From assembly GCA_002304345.1 (NCBI GenBank), contig NEUU01000018.1, positions 1 to 64,000 on the forward strand: a stretch of DNA of 64,000 nucleotides, in the 5' to 3' direction. A program made the position numbers and the translations under genes. Within the stretch, counting starts at the first letter, position 1; each line of letters opens with the position of its first letter. Below are positions 33,511-44,033 of the stretch, one piece after another. Origin of the DNA: Verrucomicrobia bacterium Tous-C9LFEB (lineage in GTDB: Bacteria > Verrucomicrobiota > Verrucomicrobiia > Methylacidiphilales > UBA1321). The notes beneath the pieces are model-generated. The model was not told where the DNA came from, did not search any database, and saw only the letters and a list, made by a program, of their open reading frames with translations.

Positions 33511-34689
33511 ATGGCCGAAGAACTCAGTTACGTTATTATTAATCCGTACACCGTCAGTAAATCACGCACCGGGGGTATTATCGCCCGGCTGCTGACTCGG
33601 ACGGCGTTGGATTTGGTTAGCGCGCAGATGTTTGCCCCCAGCGCCCAGCTGGTGGAAGAATATAACAAGCACGTTGTGACAGACAAAGACCCGCAGGATC
33701 GCTTCATCCAGGAGCTGATTCGCGATTACATCAAGGAGAATTTCTCTCCTGATCCGGTCACCGGCCAACGCAAGCGTCTGATGATGCTTTTGTTCCGCGG
33801 CGACGACGCCGTGCGCAAGGTGCGCGAATCGGTCGGCAATATAAAGAAGAACTCTCCGCGTGGCGAAACCATCCGCGAGACTTACGGCGACTTTATCCTC
33901 AACCGTGACGGCACGGTCCGCTATTTTGAACCCGCAGTGCTCGCTTCTCCCAATGTGGATGAAGCCCGCACAAAGCTGAAGATCTGGGCCAAGTATTCCG
34001 AAGGCGACGGTGGCCTGCTCGACAGCAAGCTCATCACCCTGCCGACGGGAACGGACCCGCAGCACGAGCGGACGCTGGTCATCATCAAGCCCGACAATTT
34101 CCGCTACCCGAGCGGTCGTCCCGGCAACATCATCGACATCTTCTCCCGCACCGGTCTGGCCATTACCAGCATCAAGCTGCACCGCATGTCGGTGGCGGAA
34201 GCCGAGGAGTTCTACGGTCCCGTTCGCCAGGTCTTGCGCGACAAGCTCGGCGGCTCGATTGCCGACCGCGCCAGCGAATTGCTTGAGACCGCGATGGATC
34301 TGAAGATCGACAAGGATACCCGCGCGAATCTCGCCAAGCTGCTCGGCCCCCTCGCGGGCGACCAGCAGTTCAACAACATCGTCAAGTTCATGACGGGCCG
34401 CTGTCCCAGCGAATGTCCGCCCGAAGAGCGCACGATGCTTGGTCTGGAAAAATGTATCGTCCTCACCTACGAAGGTGTCGACGCGGTGCGCAAGATCCGC
34501 GAGGTCCTCGGGCCAACCGATCCTTCCAAGGCGCCCCCCGGCTCGATCCGTCGCGAATTCGGCCAGACCATCATGGTCAACGCCGCGCACGCTTCCGACT
34601 CGGCGGAGAACGCCCAGCGCGAGCAGGGGATCGTCAAGGTCCGCCAGAATAACTTCAAGTCCGTGGTTGAGTCCTTCTACGGGGATTGA
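33511..34689 (+). CDS. ndk: Tandem two-domain nucleoside diphosphate kinase, first domain degenerate
   Basis: NDP kinase passes phosphate between nucleotides through a phospho-His. The 392-residue protein contains two NDK modules (about residues 5-160 and 185-392), where a usual enzyme has about 140 residues in one. The second has TLVIIKPDNF and the active-site box NAAHASDSAENAQRE with His360. The first keeps VIINPYT and FRGDDAVRKVRE, but where the His box should be it reads PAVLASPNVDEA, so the His is gone. The second domain also has an insertion (about 235-300). The ATG at 33511 is chosen because the upstream extension is non-coding in character. Confidence 0.87.
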   Translation: MAEELSYVIINPYTVSKSRTGGIIARLLTRTALDLVSAQMFAPSAQLVEEYNKHVVTDKDPQDRFIQELIRDYIKENFSPDPVTGQRKRLMMLLFRGDDAVRKVRESVGNIKKNSPRGETIRETYGDFILNRDGTVRYFEPAVLASPNVDEARTKLKIWAKYSEGDGGLLDSKLITLPTGTDPQHERTLVIIKPDNFRYPSGRPGNIIDIFSRTGLAITSIKLHRMSVAEAEEFYGPVRQVLRDKLGGSIADRASELLETAMDLKIDKDTRANLAKLLGPLAGDQQFNNIVKFMTGRCPSECPPEERTMLGLEKCIVLTYEGVDAVRKIREVLGPTDPSKAPPGSIRREFGQTIMVNAAHASDSAENAQREQGIVKVRQNNFKSVVESFYGD

Positions 34690-34717
34690 GACCGGTCGGG
34701 CCTTTTTTGAAGGCAAG

Positions 34718-34759
34718 GAGCGCGATACGTGGTTGCTTTTTTTCGTATTGCGCTCTTTA
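34718..34759 (+). terminator. Terminator-like hairpin after ndk
   Basis: GAGCGCGATACG (34718-34729) pairs with CGTATTGCGCTC (34744-34755) through one G-T wobble, with a T-rich 14-base loop, followed by TTTACT. It lies 29 bases past the stop codon. Confidence 0.6.
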
Positions 34760-34798
34760 CTGACCACTTCACAACACATCACAATATAGATTGGAAAA

Positions 34799-35971
34799 AT
34801 GATTATGGAACCTTCTCGTCGCGTTCAGGAACTGACGCCCTCGCTGACCCTCGCCATCGATAGCAAAGCCAAAGCCATGAAGGCTGAAGGCATTGACGTC
34901 ATTGGTTTTGGTGCGGGCGAACCCGACTTTGACACGCCCGAACACATTAAAGCCGCGGCGATGGGCTCCCTTGACGCTGGCTTCACCAAATACACTCCGT
35001 CTTCGGGCATTCCTGAATTGCGCACCGCCATCAGCGAGAAGCTCAAGAAGGACAACCGCCTCGATTACAAACCTTCGCAGATCATCGTCAACTGCGGCGC
35101 GAAGCATTCCTGTTTCAACGCCCTGCTGGCCACCCTCGACGAAGGCGACGAAGTCATCATCCCGGCCCCGTACTGGCTGAGCTATCCTGAAATGGTCAAG
35201 CTCGTCGGCGGCGTGCCCGTGATCGTCCCCACGACGGCGGAAAACGGTTACAAGATCACTCCCGACCAGTTCCGCGACGCGATGACGCCCCGCACGAAGA
35301 TGATCATCATCAACACGCCCGGTAATCCCACCGGCGCGGTCTACACCGAAAACGAACTCGCCGGCCTGGCCGACGTGGCGCTCGATGAAGACATCCTGAT
35401 TCTCTCGGACGAAATTTACGAGAAGCTCGTCTATGATGATGCCAAGCACATCAGCATCGCCACGCTGAGCAACGACGTCTACAACCTCACGCTCACCGTC
35501 AACGGCTTCAGCAAGCCCTACGCGATGACCGGATGGCGCCTCGGTTACGTCGCCGCCCCCGAGGGCGTTGCGAAGGTGATCGACTCCCTCCAGAGCCACA
35601 GCACTTCCAACCCCACTTCCTTCGCGCAGAAGGGCGCTCTCGCCGCCTACAAGGGCCCGCAGGATTGCGTTGTTGAAATGCAAAAGGAATATGACCGCCG
35701 CCGCAAGCGCGCGATGGAACTCATCGACGGCATCGGCCGCTTGAGCTACGTCCGCCCGCAGGGCGCGTTCTACATTCTGCTCAATATTGCGCAGACCGGC
35801 CTGAACTCCACGCAGTTCGCCGAGCAGCTCCTCGCCAAGGAAAAGGTCGCGGTTGTTCCCGGCCTCGCCTTTGGTGACGACTCCACGGTTCGCTTGTCCT
35901 ATGCCACGAGCATGGAAAACATCGAGCAGGGTCTCGCCCGCATCGGCGAATTCGTCGGCAAGCTGTCGTAA
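34799..35971 (+). CDS. Aspartate aminotransferase (class I, AspB type)
   Basis: The 390-residue PLP enzyme is of the subgroup Ib aspartate aminotransferases, which interconvert aspartate/2-oxoglutarate and oxaloacetate/glutamate. It shows IGFGAGEPDFDTPEHI, the FTKYTPSSGIPELR segment, NTPGNPTGAVY, SDEIYEKLVYD, the PLP-lysine motif NGFSKPYAMTGWRLGY and the C-terminal VRLSYATSMENI. Some members also accept prephenate. Start at ATG 34799 or two codons later. icd follows 134 bases downstream after an inverted repeat. Confidence 0.93.
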   Translation: MIMEPSRRVQELTPSLTLAIDSKAKAMKAEGIDVIGFGAGEPDFDTPEHIKAAAMGSLDAGFTKYTPSSGIPELRTAISEKLKKDNRLDYKPSQIIVNCGAKHSCFNALLATLDEGDEVIIPAPYWLSYPEMVKLVGGVPVIVPTTAENGYKITPDQFRDAMTPRTKMIIINTPGNPTGAVYTENELAGLADVALDEDILILSDEIYEKLVYDDAKHISIATLSNDVYNLTLTVNGFSKPYAMTGWRLGYVAAPEGVAKVIDSLQSHSTSNPTSFAQKGALAAYKGPQDCVVEMQKEYDRRRKRAMELIDGIGRLSYVRPQGAFYILLNIAQTGLNSTQFAEQLLAKEKVAVVPGLAFGDDSTVRLSYATSMENIEQGLARIGEFVGKLS

Positions 35972-36002
35972 AAAACAGCGAGATCGAGTCCCCGGCTGAA
36001 TG

Positions 36003-36067
36003 AACGGATGGAACGAAAGAGTTGAGAAAGCGTGAAAGCCTCTTAAACTCTTTTCGTCCCATCCGTT
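36003..36067. repeat. Inverted repeat between aspartate aminotransferase and icd genes
   Basis: 36003-36023 (AACGGATGGAACGAAAGAGT plus T) and 36045-36067 are inverted copies with one mismatch and one extra base, separated by 21 bases. It could act as a terminator without a T-tract or as a repeat unit; it ends 38 bases before the icd start. Confidence 0.6.
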
Positions 36068-36105
36068 AATTTTATCAACCTAATCCCCTAATCGGCCCCC
36101 ACATC

Positions 36106-37395
<1,290 letters not shown>

Positions 37396-37439
37396 CCAGC
37401 GTTGCGACCATCCCCAGGGGAGCTTGGGGGTAATGAAAA

Positions 37440-37470
37440 GGGCGGTACACCTCGTGTGTGCCGCCTTTTT
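37440..37470 (+). terminator. Rho-independent terminator after icd
   Basis: GGGCGGTACAC, loop CTCGT, GTGTGCCGCC followed by TTTTT: a 10-bp GC-rich stem with a T-run, 45 bases after the icd stop codon. Confidence 0.85.
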
Positions 37471-37502
37471 GTTTAAAGTATCGGGAGTCGATATGGCGGT
37501 AT

Positions 37503-37618
37503 TGTAGGGCGGTTCTGTGAACCGCCGATTGGCAGCAAAGCTGCCGTCCTGTCCGGATGCAAGTGCTCCACTCTTGGCACCTGTGGTGCCAGTTGGCGGT
37601 TCACAGAACCGCCCTACA
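37503..37618. repeat. Four-hairpin palindromic repeat (REPIN-like)
   Basis: 24-bp outer arms (37503-37526 and 37595-37618) are perfect inverted copies starting TGTAGGGCGG; each is itself a hairpin GGCGGTTC-loop-GAACCGCC. Between them are two more hairpins, GGCAGC-AAA-GCTGCC (37531-37545) and GGCACC-TGT-GGTGCC (37576-37590). TGTAGGGCG ends also occur in the element at 52621-52768. Confidence 0.85.
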
Positions 37619-37639
37619 GTTCGGATGCATGCTTCATGG

Positions 37640-37858
37640 GTTGCCTACTCTTAGAGACTCTGGACTCCGTCCCGGTTCTCGTCCCTAAAGCGGCCTCAGA
37701 ACGAGGCAATACGGGGTCCGGTGTCACGCCGGGCTGCCTGATTTAGACCTGTTTATGGATGCGAGCCGCCGACCTTTAGGGGTAATCGCAAGAGGAAGAA
37801 AAATTCATATTTCCACTGTTGCGACAGCAGGCATCACGGGAGTAGAAACGAACCCATC
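37640..37858 (+). other. Structured leader candidate before the histidine kinase
   Basis: The remainder of the 463-base gap after icd holds no gene. It can fold as a long-range stem GGACTCCG (37662-37669) with CGGGGTCC (37712-37719), enclosing the hairpin GCCTC-AGAAC-GAGGC (37693-37707). A CCGG...CCGG hairpin (37718-37732) shares its first bases with the stem and may compete with it. I recognise no riboswitch class. The segment 37755-37858 is open in the kinase frame but has no better start than the GTG at 37859. Confidence 0.3.
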
Positions 37859-39142
37859 GTGCAAGATTCTCCCACTCCCTCGCGGCATCACAACGACGCA
37901 CTTTCCAATCGGCAACTTCGGGCCCTGGGCGAGATCGCCAGTGGCGTGGCGCATGAGTTCAATAATCTCCTCGCCCCGATGATGCTGCAGACGCTTTCCA
38001 TCGAGCAGACCTGGGGCAAGGACCGGGAACTCGTGGAGGAGTTGCAACCGCTCAAGCAGGCCATCCAACAGGCCACGGAGCTTTGCCAGCGCATTCTCCT
38101 GCTCGGCCGCCGCTCGGCCGATACGCGCGAACGGGTTTACCTGAACGACCTCGTTTCGAACACGCTCAAGCTCATTGGTAGCACGGTCGATCGTCGCATT
38201 CAGATTCAGTCGGTGTTCGACGAGACGTTGCCGCGCCTCTACACGTCCAGCGCTCTGGTCAGCGAGATGATCATCAATCTTTTCTTCAATGCCCGCGATA
38301 CGTTGCTGGACGGCCTACAGCAGCGTTCGCCGGACAGCGATTGGACGCCGCGCATCCGGGTGGAGACGAGCGGGTTTTGGGTGCAGGGAGAGACGTCCCA
38401 GTTTTACCAACGCATCACGATTTCCGATAACGGCATGGGTATGACCGAAGCCGTGCGCCAGCAGATTTTCCAGCCGTTCTTCACGACGAAGAAGACGGGG
38501 AAGGGGACTGGTCTCGGTCTCGCGGTGGTTTGGAGCTGCATTCATGCGCTTGACGGCAAGATCGAGGTCGAGAGCGAGCCGGGCAAGGGCTCCACGTTCA
38601 TCCTCGAAATTCCGGCCGAGGCGCGCGCCGCAAAGAAGGTCAAAAAGGTCGTGCCAGACGCCGCCATGCTACCCGCCTCGGGGAATCACCGGTCGCGGAT
38701 CTTGCTCGTGGACGACAACGATCTCGTGGTGCGGAGTTTTTCACGTTACCTCACGCGCTCGGGGCATCACGTGACCACCATCAGCGATGGCCAGGACGCC
38801 CTGCATTTGCTCCAGCGCGAGCACGAGAATTTCGATTTCATCCTGACCGATCTGAACATGCCGGGCCTCTCGGGTTCAGACCTGATCGACGCGGTGCGCC
38901 TGCTGCCGTTCCGGGGCCGGATCATCGTCATGAGCGGTTTTGTCACCCCCGAACAAAAGGAATCGCTGCTGCTCAAGGGAGCGGCGGTGGTCCTGAGCAA
39001 GCCGATCACTCCGGACCGCTTGCTCAAGGAGCTGTCGGTCGATCCGATCTTCTGGCAGCAGACGAACCTGTCGATGAACGCGCATCATGCGCATTCGCAC
39101 GACCACGATCAGGAACCGCACGAGTTGCCGATTCCGGCGTAG
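37859..39142 (+). CDS. Soluble hybrid histidine kinase with receiver domain and His-rich tail
   Basis: From a GTG start the protein has 427 residues and no membrane segment or sensor domain. It has a phospho-His region with His32 in [15 protein letters not shown], then an ATPase domain with the N box ([12 protein letters not shown]), ISDNGMGM and [12 protein letters not shown]. After a Lys/Ala linker comes a receiver (about residues 278-395) with VDDND, Asp331 in [10 protein letters not shown] and a Lys in VLSKPIT. The last 25 residues are His-rich ([15 protein letters not shown]), like a metal-binding tail. No response-regulator gene is adjacent. It probably signals by phosphorelay inside the cytoplasm; input unknown. 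Confidence 0.87.
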   Translation: MQDSPTPSRHHNDALSNRQLRALGEIASGVAHEFNNLLAPMMLQTLSIEQTWGKDRELVEELQPLKQAIQQATELCQRILLLGRRSADTRERVYLNDLVSNTLKLIGSTVDRRIQIQSVFDETLPRLYTSSALVSEMIINLFFNARDTLLDGLQQRSPDSDWTPRIRVETSGFWVQGETSQFYQRITISDNGMGMTEAVRQQIFQPFFTTKKTGKGTGLGLAVVWSCIHALDGKIEVESEPGKGSTFILEIPAEARAAKKVKKVVPDAAMLPASGNHRSRILLVDDNDLVVRSFSRYLTRSGHHVTTISDGQDALHLLQREHENFDFILTDLNMPGLSGSDLIDAVRLLPFRGRIIVMSGFVTPEQKESLLLKGAAVVLSKPITPDRLLKELSVDPIFWQQTNLSMNAHHAHSHDHDQEPHELPIPA

Positions 39143-39147
39143 GACAG

Positions 39148-39230
39148 GGCATTTCCAAATTCCAATTGGAGAAGGGGAGGGGGAAGGTCCGCAGATTTCG
39201 CCGATTCACACAGATTTAAAGGCAAAAGGC
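39148..39230. repeat. Composite dispersed repeat, left flank of small membrane gene
   Basis: GGCATTTCCAAATTCCAATT (39148-39167) is followed by a purine-rich spacer, then TCCGCAGATTTCGCCGATTC and CAGATTTAAAGGCAAAAGGC (ending 39230). It matches, in inverted orientation, the copy at 39752-39847 on the other side of the gene. Confidence 0.7.
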
Positions 39231-39275
39231 TAATTCTTGAATTGGCGGCAAATGCCACGCACCCTGTCGGTACGC

Positions 39276-39725
39276 ATGAAGAGTTTACGCTTCCGATTAG
39301 CGGTCACAGCTTTGCTGGCTCTTCTCTTCTTTGGGATTGTTCTGCTATCTGTTGATTCGGATGTGGTGACGTCCCGTTACGCCACGAGGAAGGACGCGGA
39401 GAAAGACCAGCTCTTTGGCCGCGGTTGGCTACCGGACTTCATTCCGATTTCGTCGCGACAGATTGTTACGCGCAATAATCTGGATTTGAACACGTCTGAA
39501 GGTGAGTTTTTCTGCGATTCGACGGAGGTGGGTTCATTCGTGCGGCGACTTGCTCGCTGGCAGACGGGTACCCGAACGCCCTTTATGCGGTTCGAGGAGG
39601 GTGTGGCCAAAATGAACGCCAAAGGCTATTTGGCCTATGAATATCGCGAGCACAAGGATGTGTGGGTCTTCTACGTGAACCCCGAAAAAGGGCATGTGGA
39701 ATATGTGTTTTGGATGGAGCGTTAA
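39276..39725 (+). CDS. Membrane-anchored protein of unknown function
   Basis: From ATG 39276 the product has 149 residues: an N-terminal membrane anchor (about 5-26, LRFRLAVTALLALLFFGIVL) and an external domain of about 120 residues rich in aromatic residues, ending YVFWMER. Earlier in-frame starts (39252, TTG at 39237) exist, but the last lies in repeat sequence. I do not recognise a family. The gene is bracketed by inverted copies of the same repeat (39148-39230 and 39752-39847), unlike any other gene here. Confidence 0.62.
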   Translation: MKSLRFRLAVTALLALLFFGIVLLSVDSDVVTSRYATRKDAEKDQLFGRGWLPDFIPISSRQIVTRNNLDLNTSEGEFFCDSTEVGSFVRRLARWQTGTRTPFMRFEEGVAKMNAKGYLAYEYREHKDVWVFYVNPEKGHVEYVFWMER

Positions 39726-39751
39726 CCGCGTCCGGGCTCTCTGATTCATTT

Positions 39752-39847
39752 AAGCCTTTTGCCTTTAAATCGGCGTCCATCTGCGAAATCTGCGGACTTC
39801 TCGTTTTCATTCCCGCAATTGGCATTTGGCGATTGGAAATTGGCAAT
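39752..39847. repeat. Composite dispersed repeat, right flank (inverted)
   Basis: 39752-39798 reads AAGCCTTTTGCCTTTAAATC, then GGCGTCCATCTGCG and AAATCTGCGGACT; 39817-39847 reads AATTGGCATTTGGCGATTGG and AAATTGGCAAT. These are the two modules of the copy at 24081-24171 in reverse complement. Confidence 0.75.
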
Positions 39848-39893
39848 TTCCCCCCTTTGTCCGTGACAACGGCACGACAGCGCAATTCAGGGC

Positions 39894-39921
39894 TTGCGCG
39901 TTGGGCGACCTGCTTTATAAC
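39894..39921 (+). promoter_or_regulatory. Predicted carB promoter
   Basis: TTGCGC (39894-39899), 16 bases, TATAAC (39916-39921; five of six consensus bases). It lies about 28 bases before the carB ATG. Confidence 0.5.
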
Positions 39922-39949
39922 CGAAGGCCACTATCTACGCTGACTTTTT

Positions 39950-42900
39950 ATGCCCAAACGTACCGATCTTCACTCCATTCTCCTCATCGGCAGCGGCCCG
40001 ATTATCATCGGCCAGGCCTGCGAATTCGATTATTCTGGTGTTCAAGCCTGTAAGGCGTTGAAAGAGGAGGGTTTCCGCGTTATTTTGATCAATAGTAATC
40101 CGGCCACGATCATGACCGATCCGGAGTTCGCGGATCGCACGTATATCGAGCCGATTACGCCCGAAGTGGTGGAGAAGATCATCGAGCGGGAAAAGCCCGA
40201 TGCGTTGCTGCCCACACTGGGCGGTCAGACGGCCCTCAATACCGCCATGTCGCTGTTTGAATCGGGCGTGCTGGCCAAGCACAACGTCCAGATGATCGGC
40301 GCGAATGCCGAAGCGATCAAGAAGGGCGAAGACCGCCTTTTGTTCAAGGAAGCGATGCAGAAGATCGGGCTCGATGTGCCGATCTCCGGCGTGGCGCATA
40401 CCATTGAAGAAGCGCGCACTATTGCGCTGCGCATCGGTCGTTACCCGCTCATCATTCGTCCCGCGTTCACCATGGGCGGCACGGGCGGCGGCATCGGTTA
40501 CAACCGCGAAGAATTCGAAGAGATCGTCCAGCGCGGACTCGATTTGTCCCCCGTCACCGAAGTGCTCATCGAGGAATCGCTCCTCGGCTGGAAAGAGTAC
40601 GAGATGGAGGTCATGCGCGACCGCAAAGACAACTGCGTCATCATCTGCTCCATCGAGAATTTCGATCCGATGGGTGTGCACACCGGCGACAGCATCACCG
40701 TCGCTCCCGCGCAGACGCTCACGGACAAAGAATATCAGCTCATGCGCGACGCTTCGTTCGCGGTCATCCGCGAGATTGGCGTTGAAACCGGCGGATCGAA
40801 CATCCAGTTCGGCGTTTGCCCCGACACGGGCCGCATGGTCGTGATCGAAATGAACCCGCGCGTGTCGCGCTCCTCGGCGCTCGCGTCGAAGGCGACCGGC
40901 TTCCCGATTGCGAAGATCGCCGCGAAGCTCGCGGTGGGTTACACGCTCGATGAAATCCGCAACGACATCACGCGCGAGACCCCGGCCAGCTTCGAGCCGA
41001 CCATCGATTACGTCGTGACGAAGATCCCGCGTTTCGCGTTCGAAAAATTCCCGCAAGCCGACGCGACGCTCACCACGCAGATGAAGAGCGTGGGCGAGGC
41101 GATGGCCATTGGCCGCACGTTCAAGGAATCGCTGCAAAAGGCGCTCCGTTCGCTCGAGGTCGGCGCGTGGGGCTTCAGCGGCGGCAAGCTCGGTGGCCGC
41201 ACGTTGCCCGCGATGGATGTCATCCAGCAGAAGCTGACCACGCCCAATGGCGAACGCATTTTCTACATCCGGCAGGCATTCCGAGCCGGGCTCTCGGTCG
41301 AGCAGATTTTCGAACTGACGAAGATCGACCGCTGGTTCCTCGATAACCTCAAGCAGATCGTCGACGAAGAGGAGATTCTCTTCACGAAGCCGAATCCCGA
41401 TAACCTCGCGAAGATCAAGTCACTCGGTTTCTCCGACCGCCAGATCGGCGCGGCTTGGAACAAGACCGAGAGCGAGATCCGCACGCTCCGCAAGGAAAAG
41501 GGCATCGTCCCGAGCTATCGCCTAGTCGATACCTGCGCGGCGGAATTCGAAGCCTACACGCCGTACTTTTATTCCACCTACGACACCGACGATGATGAAG
41601 TGCGCGAGACGGAAAAGAAAAAGATCATGATTCTGGGCGGTGGTCCGAATCGTATCGGGCAGGGCATCGAATTCGATTACTGTTGCGTGCATGCCGCGTT
41701 CGCGTTGAAGGCGATCGGTTTTGAAACGTTGATGGTGAATTCCAACCCGGAAACCGTCTCGACCGACTACGATACCTCCGACAAGTTGTTCTTTGAACCG
41801 CTCACGCTGGAAGACGTGCTGAATATCTACGAGCGCGAAAAAGTGTGGGGCGTCATCGTTCAGTTCGGTGGCCAGACTCCGCTCAATCTCGCCGCCGGTC
41901 TGAAAGCCAATGGCGTGAACATCATCGGTACTTCCGTCGAATCGATCGACCGCGCCGAAGACCGCAAGCTGTTCCAGGAAATGCTGCACCACCTCAAGAT
42001 TCGCCAGCCGACAAACGGCACTGCGACGAATGAGGAAGAAGCCATTGCCGCCGCGAAGAAGATCGGTTACCCCGTGCTCGTGCGCCCCTCGTTCGTGCTC
42101 GGTGGTCGCGCCATGCAGATCGTCTACAGCGACGAAGAACTCAGCTATTACATGCGCAACGCCGTGGCGGCTTCGCCCGAGCGCCCGGTGTTGATCGACG
42201 ACTTCCTCGAAGACGCGATCGAAGTCGACGTGGATTGTATCGCCGACGGTGAAACTGCCGTAATCGGGGCGATCATGCAGCACATCGAACAAGCGGGCGT
42301 GCACTCCGGCGATAGCGCCTGCGCGATCCCGGCTCCGAGCCTTTCCGATACGGTCAAGAATGAGATTCGCCGCGCCACCTTGGCGATGGCGAAGGAACTC
42401 AACGTCAAAGGACTGATGAACGTCCAGTTCGCCGTGAAGGACGACGTTGTGTACGTGCTCGAAGTCAATCCCCGCGCGTCGCGGACCGTGCCGTTTGTCA
42501 GCAAGTCCATCGGTGTGCCGCTGGCGAAACTCGCCGCGCAGATCATGGCGGGCAAGACGCTGAAGGAACTCGGCTTCACGCAGGAAGTCACCCCGAAGCA
42601 TTACTCGGTCAAGGAAGCGGTGTTCCCGTTCGCGAAGTTCCGGGGCGTGGATATCTTGCTTGGACCGGAAATGAAGTCGACCGGCGAAGTCATGGGCATC
42701 GACGACGATTTCGGCACCGCCTACGCGAAAGCGCAGATGGCTGCCGCCCCGGCGCTCCCGCTCAAGGGCAACGTGTTCATCAGCGTGCGCGATTCGGACA
42801 AGCCCGCTGCCGTGGAATTGGCCAAGCAATTGGTCGAGCTCGGCTTGAAGATTTATAGCAGCGCGGGAACCACGAAAGCGTTGCGCGAAGCGCAGGTGCC

Positions 42901-43171
42901 GTGCTTGCCGCTGTTCAAGATCACCGAGGGTCGCCCCAACATCCTCGACATGCTTAAGAACAACGAGATGGCGCTCATCATCAACACGCCGCACGGGCCT
43001 GTCGCCCGTGCCGACGAGGTGAAGATCCGCACCACCGCGCTCTACCAGAAGGTTCCTGTCATGACCACGATGGCCGCTGCCGCGGCAACGGTGGAAGGCA
43101 TCCGCTCCATGCAGAAGGAACCGCTCCAGGTGAAGTCGCTGCAGGAATATCACGCGGCCGCGAAAGCCTAG
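39950..43171 (+). CDS. carB: Carbamoyl-phosphate synthase large subunit
   Basis: CarB makes carbamoyl phosphate for arginine and pyrimidine synthesis from bicarbonate, ammonia and two ATP. The 1073-residue protein has the two homologous ATP-grasp halves: the first opens [20 protein letters not shown], the second [20 protein letters not shown]. The [16 protein letters not shown] block is in half one and [16 protein letters not shown] in half two. The C-terminal allosteric MGS-like domain (about 930-1073) carries the [16 protein letters not shown] stretch. The small subunit carA is not in the window. A strong terminator follows. Confidence 0.98.
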   Translation: MPKRTDLHSILLIGSGPIIIGQACEFDYSGVQACKALKEEGFRVILINSNPATIMTDPEFADRTYIEPITPEVVEKIIEREKPDALLPTLGGQTALNTAMSLFESGVLAKHNVQMIGANAEAIKKGEDRLLFKEAMQKIGLDVPISGVAHTIEEARTIALRIGRYPLIIRPAFTMGGTGGGIGYNREEFEEIVQRGLDLSPVTEVLIEESLLGWKEYEMEVMRDRKDNCVIICSIENFDPMGVHTGDSITVAPAQTLTDKEYQLMRDASFAVIREIGVETGGSNIQFGVCPDTGRMVVIEMNPRVSRSSALASKATGFPIAKIAAKLAVGYTLDEIRNDITRETPASFEPTIDYVVTKIPRFAFEKFPQADATLTTQMKSVGEAMAIGRTFKESLQKALRSLEVGAWGFSGGKLGGRTLPAMDVIQQKLTTPNGERIFYIRQAFRAGLSVEQIFELTKIDRWFLDNLKQIVDEEEILFTKPNPDNLAKIKSLGFSDRQIGAAWNKTESEIRTLRKEKGIVPSYRLVDTCAAEFEAYTPYFYSTYDTDDDEVRETEKKKIMILGGGPNRIGQGIEFDYCCVHAAFALKAIGFETLMVNSNPETVSTDYDTSDKLFFEPLTLEDVLNIYEREKVWGVIVQFGGQTPLNLAAGLKANGVNIIGTSVESIDRAEDRKLFQEMLHHLKIRQPTNGTATNEEEAIAAAKKIGYPVLVRPSFVLGGRAMQIVYSDEELSYYMRNAVAASPERPVLIDDFLEDAIEVDVDCIADGETAVIGAIMQHIEQAGVHSGDSACAIPAPSLSDTVKNEIRRATLAMAKELNVKGLMNVQFAVKDDVVYVLEVNPRASRTVPFVSKSIGVPLAKLAAQIMAGKTLKELGFTQEVTPKHYSVKEAVFPFAKFRGVDILLGPEMKSTGEVMGIDDDFGTAYAKAQMAAAPALPLKGNVFISVRDSDKPAAVELAKQLVELGLKIYSSAGTTKALREAQVPCLPLFKITEGRPNILDMLKNNEMALIINTPHGPVARADEVKIRTTALYQKVPVMTTMAAAAATVEGIRSMQKEPLQVKSLQEYHAAAKA

Positions 43172-43205
43172 TGGTTTCTCTGGCCTCGAACTAGCGTTTT
43201 GATAA

Positions 43206-43242
43206 AAGCCCTCTCTGCAACAGAGAGGGCTTTTGCTTTTTT
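43206..43242 (+). terminator. Rho-independent terminator after carB
   Basis: AAGCCCTCTCTG, loop CAA, CAGAGAGGGCTT: a perfect 12-bp stem followed by TTGCTTTTTT. It lies 35 bases after the carB stop. Confidence 0.9.
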
Positions 43243-43299
43243 ACTGGAGACTTGCGTCAGCAAGGAGAAGTGCCACGATTTCTTGAGAAAACAAAAGGC

Positions 43300-43926
43300 A
43301 TGTCGATGAAAGTATGTAACTGGAGATTGATGGCAAGTCTTGGCATGTTCTGGCTTGCTGGAGCGGTCGTTGCTCAGGAGTCGCGAAATGTGAAAGGCGA
43401 TGCCGCGATTGATCGGGTGGAGGCGCTGACGAACGCGCTTGGGGTTAAAGGTGTGGGTGCTAAACTTCAGACGGATAAATTCATCCATTCTTTTCCGGAA
43501 CTAAAAACGAAAGAGATTGAAGATCTAATCATTGAGGTGCGAAGGAAATCGCAAGGTTCTGGTGAAATTCCATCTGATGATCTCGCGTTCAAAGATGCGA
43601 AGGGGCAGGTACAAGTCTTTGGTAAAATCAAGTATGCCGCGTCTAGTTATGTGGCGCAGCAGGTTCTTTTTCAAGATTTAGCGATGAATTCCCTGCCAGT
43701 GAGCTTGCTTGTGCAGATATATGCCATTGATGTAGATGGTCCCGGGGAATTATGTGTCGTTGGAAGAGTGTTCAATAAAAGCAGGCAGGTTTTTGAGGTG
43801 GACCATAGAAGGATTTATTTCATAAGGGGAAATGCGGTGATTGCTCTCAGAAGTGTCGGTGATAGTAGGGAGGTTAAAGGTGTAGCGCTTGTTGTTGATC
43901 AAGTGATCAAGGATAACTTGAAATAA
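43300..43926 (+). CDS. Secreted protein of unknown function
   Basis: From ATG 43300 (or 43306) the product has 208 residues with a signal peptide (WRLMASLGMFWLAGAVVAQ, cleavage near VVAQ). The mature domain has the stretch VQVFGKIKYAASSYVAQQVL and a pattern of alternating strands near the end (GELCVVGRVFNKS, GVALVVDQVIKDNLK). No family is recognised. Codon use is more AT-rich than the flanking housekeeping genes, as also seen at 13966-14559. Confidence 0.65.
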   Translation: MSMKVCNWRLMASLGMFWLAGAVVAQESRNVKGDAAIDRVEALTNALGVKGVGAKLQTDKFIHSFPELKTKEIEDLIIEVRRKSQGSGEIPSDDLAFKDAKGQVQVFGKIKYAASSYVAQQVLFQDLAMNSLPVSLLVQIYAIDVDGPGELCVVGRVFNKSRQVFEVDHRRIYFIRGNAVIALRSVGDSREVKGVALVVDQVIKDNLK

Positions 43927-44033
43927 GAGCAAAAGAGCAATAAGGAAAGTTTTAAGCGGAATTTGACGGCTTTATGGATGTTTGTGGAGTTTCGTTTTGA
44001 CTCTGTGAAAATCGGCGTAAGCTGGGTGGTGTT

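Noticed and set aside
33562..34782. Minus-strand open frame (406 residues) antisense to the NDP kinase gene
   Set aside because: Shadow frame; the plus strand carries the NDK motifs.
41522..43153. Minus-strand open frame (543 residues) antisense to carB
   Set aside because: Shadow of carB; rich in Arg/His/Leu with no motif.
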